Source: Raphanus sativus (Eukaryota; Streptophyta; Magnoliopsida; Brassicales; Brassicaceae). From it: 64,000 bases of DNA. Below, piece after piece: positions 61,562 to 64,000 of this stretch. Both the position numbers and the translations under genes were made by a program. The number at the start of each line of letters is the position of its first letter. The first letter of the stretch is position 1. The notes below the pieces were generated by a model. The model saw nothing but the letters and a program-made list of their open reading frames with translations. It was not told where the DNA came from and made no database searches. The DNA is taken from NCBI RefSeq assembly GCF_000801105.2, contig NC_079511.1, positions 12,268,784-12,332,783 of the forward strand, given 5' to 3'.

Positions 61562-62470
61562 CTGCAATCAAGGTATAAAAAAAACAGATTAAAGGGAATG
61601 GAGGAACATAGAAGAGGCTAAAGGCGCAAACTTTGACGTATGCCAAGATGATTTATAGACAGTGGAATTAGATTTGACCAAAACAAAAAAAAAAGACAGA
61701 GGAATTAGATTAAAGCAAAAAGAACCTAACTTTCCCCAGAAAATCAAACTATCATGGAGATTCATTTATCAGCATTCAACCTCTAATATTAGAACAAAAG
61801 CTCCATTGAAAACTATGCAAAAAAGCAACAGAAACCAAAACTTAAAACGAAATCGATTAAATTCTCTAAAAACAACCTCTCGCACAATCAAGAAGAAGGC
61901 TAAACTCCATAACATACCAAAGAGGCTAAAACTCCACTAAAACCTGTAGAATTTCAGCAATAACCAAAATAGGCAAGAACATCCTACATAAAAGAGGATC
62001 CAATCAAATTCATCAAATTCGTATTCGTACGCAGAATTGTAATTAGCTCCCTCAAGTCAGTCAACAAAGGGGAGGGGGGGGGAGCTTGGAAGTAATGCTT
62101 GACAGAGGTTGTCCTCTCTGATTTGATTTCGTAGCCGTTTCTCTTGCGTTCGCGAAGAGGGTACCAAGACGGCGGCGATGGCGAAGAACAAATCGCATAC
62201 AATGAATGCGCGTGTAGTTTACGCAATTACACAGACATCAAAAGTAGGTTTACCGCGTGAGACACACAGACCAGTGTGGTTGCGACATGTGTCACTATTT
62301 GCCCCCTCACAAATATGTCGTGGATAGCCTGAGGAGGCAGATTTCTCAACTTTATTGTATTAGATGTGTAGGCTCTAAACAACATGGGTAAAGTCTTCTT
62401 CTTTGTCTTGATTTGATGATGGATATAGACAACACTTGTGTACCTGAAACATCACTCAAACTCCAGTAAA
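61562..62470. other. Probable intron, 5' region or remnant of the unrecognised gene
   Basis: GC-richer DNA at 62050-62240 has exon-like features on both strands; on the plus strand an ATG at 62178 opens 22 codons (MAKNKSHTMNARVVYAITQT) before a GT donor-like site. Neither reading can be confirmed. Confidence 0.3.
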
Positions 62471-62499
62471 AATCAGACCACACACACTAGGATCAATCC

Positions 62500-62795
62500 T
62501 TGATAACTCATCAAGTTTGATCCCGATGTTTAAGACAAATGCAATTGACAAAATCTAAACAACTCATCTAGTTCAAATCAATGCATGCAACTAACTCACT
62601 AAATGTTCAAGTGTGATAACTCATCAATTACAAGACATTTGCTTTTTTTAATGAATTTTAATGACAAGAACAGAGACTAGACAACTCATCTAATCACTTT
62701 AAACAGCATGAATGCACTACAAGACCATGAAACTCTCCTAGACCTTTAGCAATACAACAAGACAATGACAATGGCTAAACAACTCACCTAGCACA
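62500..62795. repeat. Interspersed AACTCATCTA motif, about eight variants
   Basis: Variants of AACTCATCWA occur near 62505, 62561, 62593, 62618, 62683, 62731 and 62781, roughly 30-65 bp apart. The stretch lies between the unrecognised gene and the copia gag; it may be non-coding internal DNA of that element. Confidence 0.5.
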
Positions 62796-62946
62796 CAAAC
62801 AACTTAGATAAATGATTCTAGGACAGAAGCTATAAACATAACCATGATAGCAACCTTAAATAATCCTAGACCATTACACAAACACCAGAAACAACTTAAA
62901 ACAATTAAACAAGCTCATATTAAAGTTCAGGAGGTTAGCTTACAAC

Positions 62947-64000
62947 TCAAGGAACCTGAGCTAGTTCCTTATACCTCCATGGACATAGTTCATCTGAACT
63001 TGGCAGGTTTGAGGTGTGGATGAAGATCTCAACACTTCTCTTTGGTGTGCCCCTCACGCTGACGGTGCTCACATTTGAGTTTTTCCCCCTCTGACTTCTT
63101 GTACTTGGCGGATGCTTTGTTTGCAAGTGAAAGAGACTCCTTTCCTCCAAACAAGCCGTGTGAGCCAAACTCCTTTTAAACTTGAGAGCACACTTCATCC
63201 ATAGTGGGAAGCTTCTCTGACCTCAATATGTGCTTAATGAGGTCAGTATACATTGGGCTGAGGGTAAGAAGAAGTCCAAACACCTTGTCTTGCTCTCTTC
63301 TTTCATGGATGATGGTTGGATCTGTTGTAGAAGATCTCAATGACTCAAACTCACCCCACAGAGAGTTAAACTTGCCAAAATGAGCAGTAAACTCCATCTC
63401 CTCTTGAGACAGGTTGTTTATAGCCTCCTTGAGCTCATACACCCTTGTAGAGAGTCTCCCAAAGTTCCTTAACACTCTCACAGTGTGAGTAAGATTCCAT
63501 AATAGGAATTGTAAGTGAGCTTTGGAGAAAAGACAAGACCAGTAGGTTTTCTTGCTGCCATTTGGTGCTGCTTTGTTTTGGAGCTGCTTGTAGACAGTGT
63601 TCCCACAATCCTTGTCCTCCAAGTACTGTCTTCATCAGCCTGGACCAGACAAGGTAGTTTGACCCCTTGAGCAACACTGAAATCGCCAAGCTTCTTGGTT
63701 TCTCCATCTTGAAGAGTTCTGGACCAGTAGATAATAGAGAGCTCCCACTGGACTTTGATGAGGCTTGCTGGACTGAGCTGAAGCCTCCTTGAGTTTCAGA
63801 GACTAAAATTCTCCTTTATCTTGAGTTCTGGTGAGTCTCTTCCCTCTTGGAAAAGCTTTGGACCAGAGGATACAAGGATGAATAGAAACAGAGTTTTAAA
63901 GAGTAATAAGAACTGTAAATGATTTGCGGAAGTTTTATAGGTTCTCAAGAGCTTGTTGCTCTGATACCATGTGAGATTAAAGAGAATATGGTGAGATATT
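62947..64000 (-). mobile_element. Ty1/copia retrotransposon, primer-binding site and broken gag (runs off the window)
   Basis: On the minus strand the LTR end (TCTCACA, to 63970) is followed by TGGTATCAGAGC (63969-63958), the initiator-Met tRNA primer-binding site used by plant copia elements. Gag follows: MEKPRSLAISVLLKGSNYLV (63707 on), WSRLMKTVLGGQGLWEHCL, a frameshift, then LSTRVYELKEAINNLSQEEM and a long UBN2-type gag region. Near 63050 a zinc knuckle reads CEHRQREGHTKEKC and then a stop: the second Cys is replaced by Arg. Frameshifts and stops make this copy defective. No pol is visible to the left, so the element is deleted or truncated. The 5' LTR lies mostly beyond the right edge. 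Confidence 0.85.

Overview
The window is plant nuclear DNA from the family Brassicaceae, most likely Brassica, Raphanus or a close relative. Genes have many GT-AG introns, intergenic DNA is AT-rich and full of small transposable elements, and the recognisable genes fall in the order I recall for Arabidopsis thaliana chromosome 1 around At1g28410-At1g28490. All Arabidopsis comparisons are from memory, not from a search.

Layout of the collinear genes: a small coiled-coil membrane protein gene on the minus strand (1374-2970); the RLT1/HB-1 homeodomain-DDT chromatin gene (3898-10914, 18 exons, 1702 codons); the receptor kinase HSL1 (26657-29835, 2 exons, 996 residues); the NAC factor NAC010/SND3 (35104-36568, 3 exons, 314 residues); the CC-type glutaredoxin GRX480/ROXY19 (50909-51283, minus); and the SNARE SYP61 (55831-57217, 7 exons, 245 residues). 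Reconstructed frames stay open through every splice junction. Genes expected between them in Arabidopsis (a P450 after RLT1, two MADS genes after HSL1) are not seen. Extra genes are present: a short intronless NKAP/MAS2-like gene (39638-40489, minus), a Kunitz/WSCP-like gene with a decayed tandem copy (43345-45989, minus), and a frameshifted serpin pseudogene (47932-49179, minus).

The rest is a mosaic of mobile elements with readable boundaries: two Mutator-like fold-back elements carrying degenerate telomere-type repeats; Stowaway-like and Tourist/Harbinger-like MITEs; a 5'-truncated LINE whose remaining 617-codon frame is open; two SINE-like insertions; at least three Helitron 3' ends; several CCGAAC-rich fold-back repeats; and, at the right edge, the primer-binding site and broken gag of a Ty1/copia element.

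The most interesting signal is a group of about 0.8-kb GC-rich, non-coding, poly(A)-ended retroposons. Six copies lie here (14149, 15587, about 17790, 19018, 41609 and 51715), five with perfect 16-20 bp target duplications. Four share a hairpin near the 5' end in which one base pair changes from A-T to G-C together on both arms, as expected for a conserved RNA structure. Other points worth a look: loss of the Arabidopsis start codon in GRX480 (ATA in place of ATG), a MITE sitting in one of two tandem copies so that the other records the empty site, and an orphan exon-like piece lying between Helitron ends.
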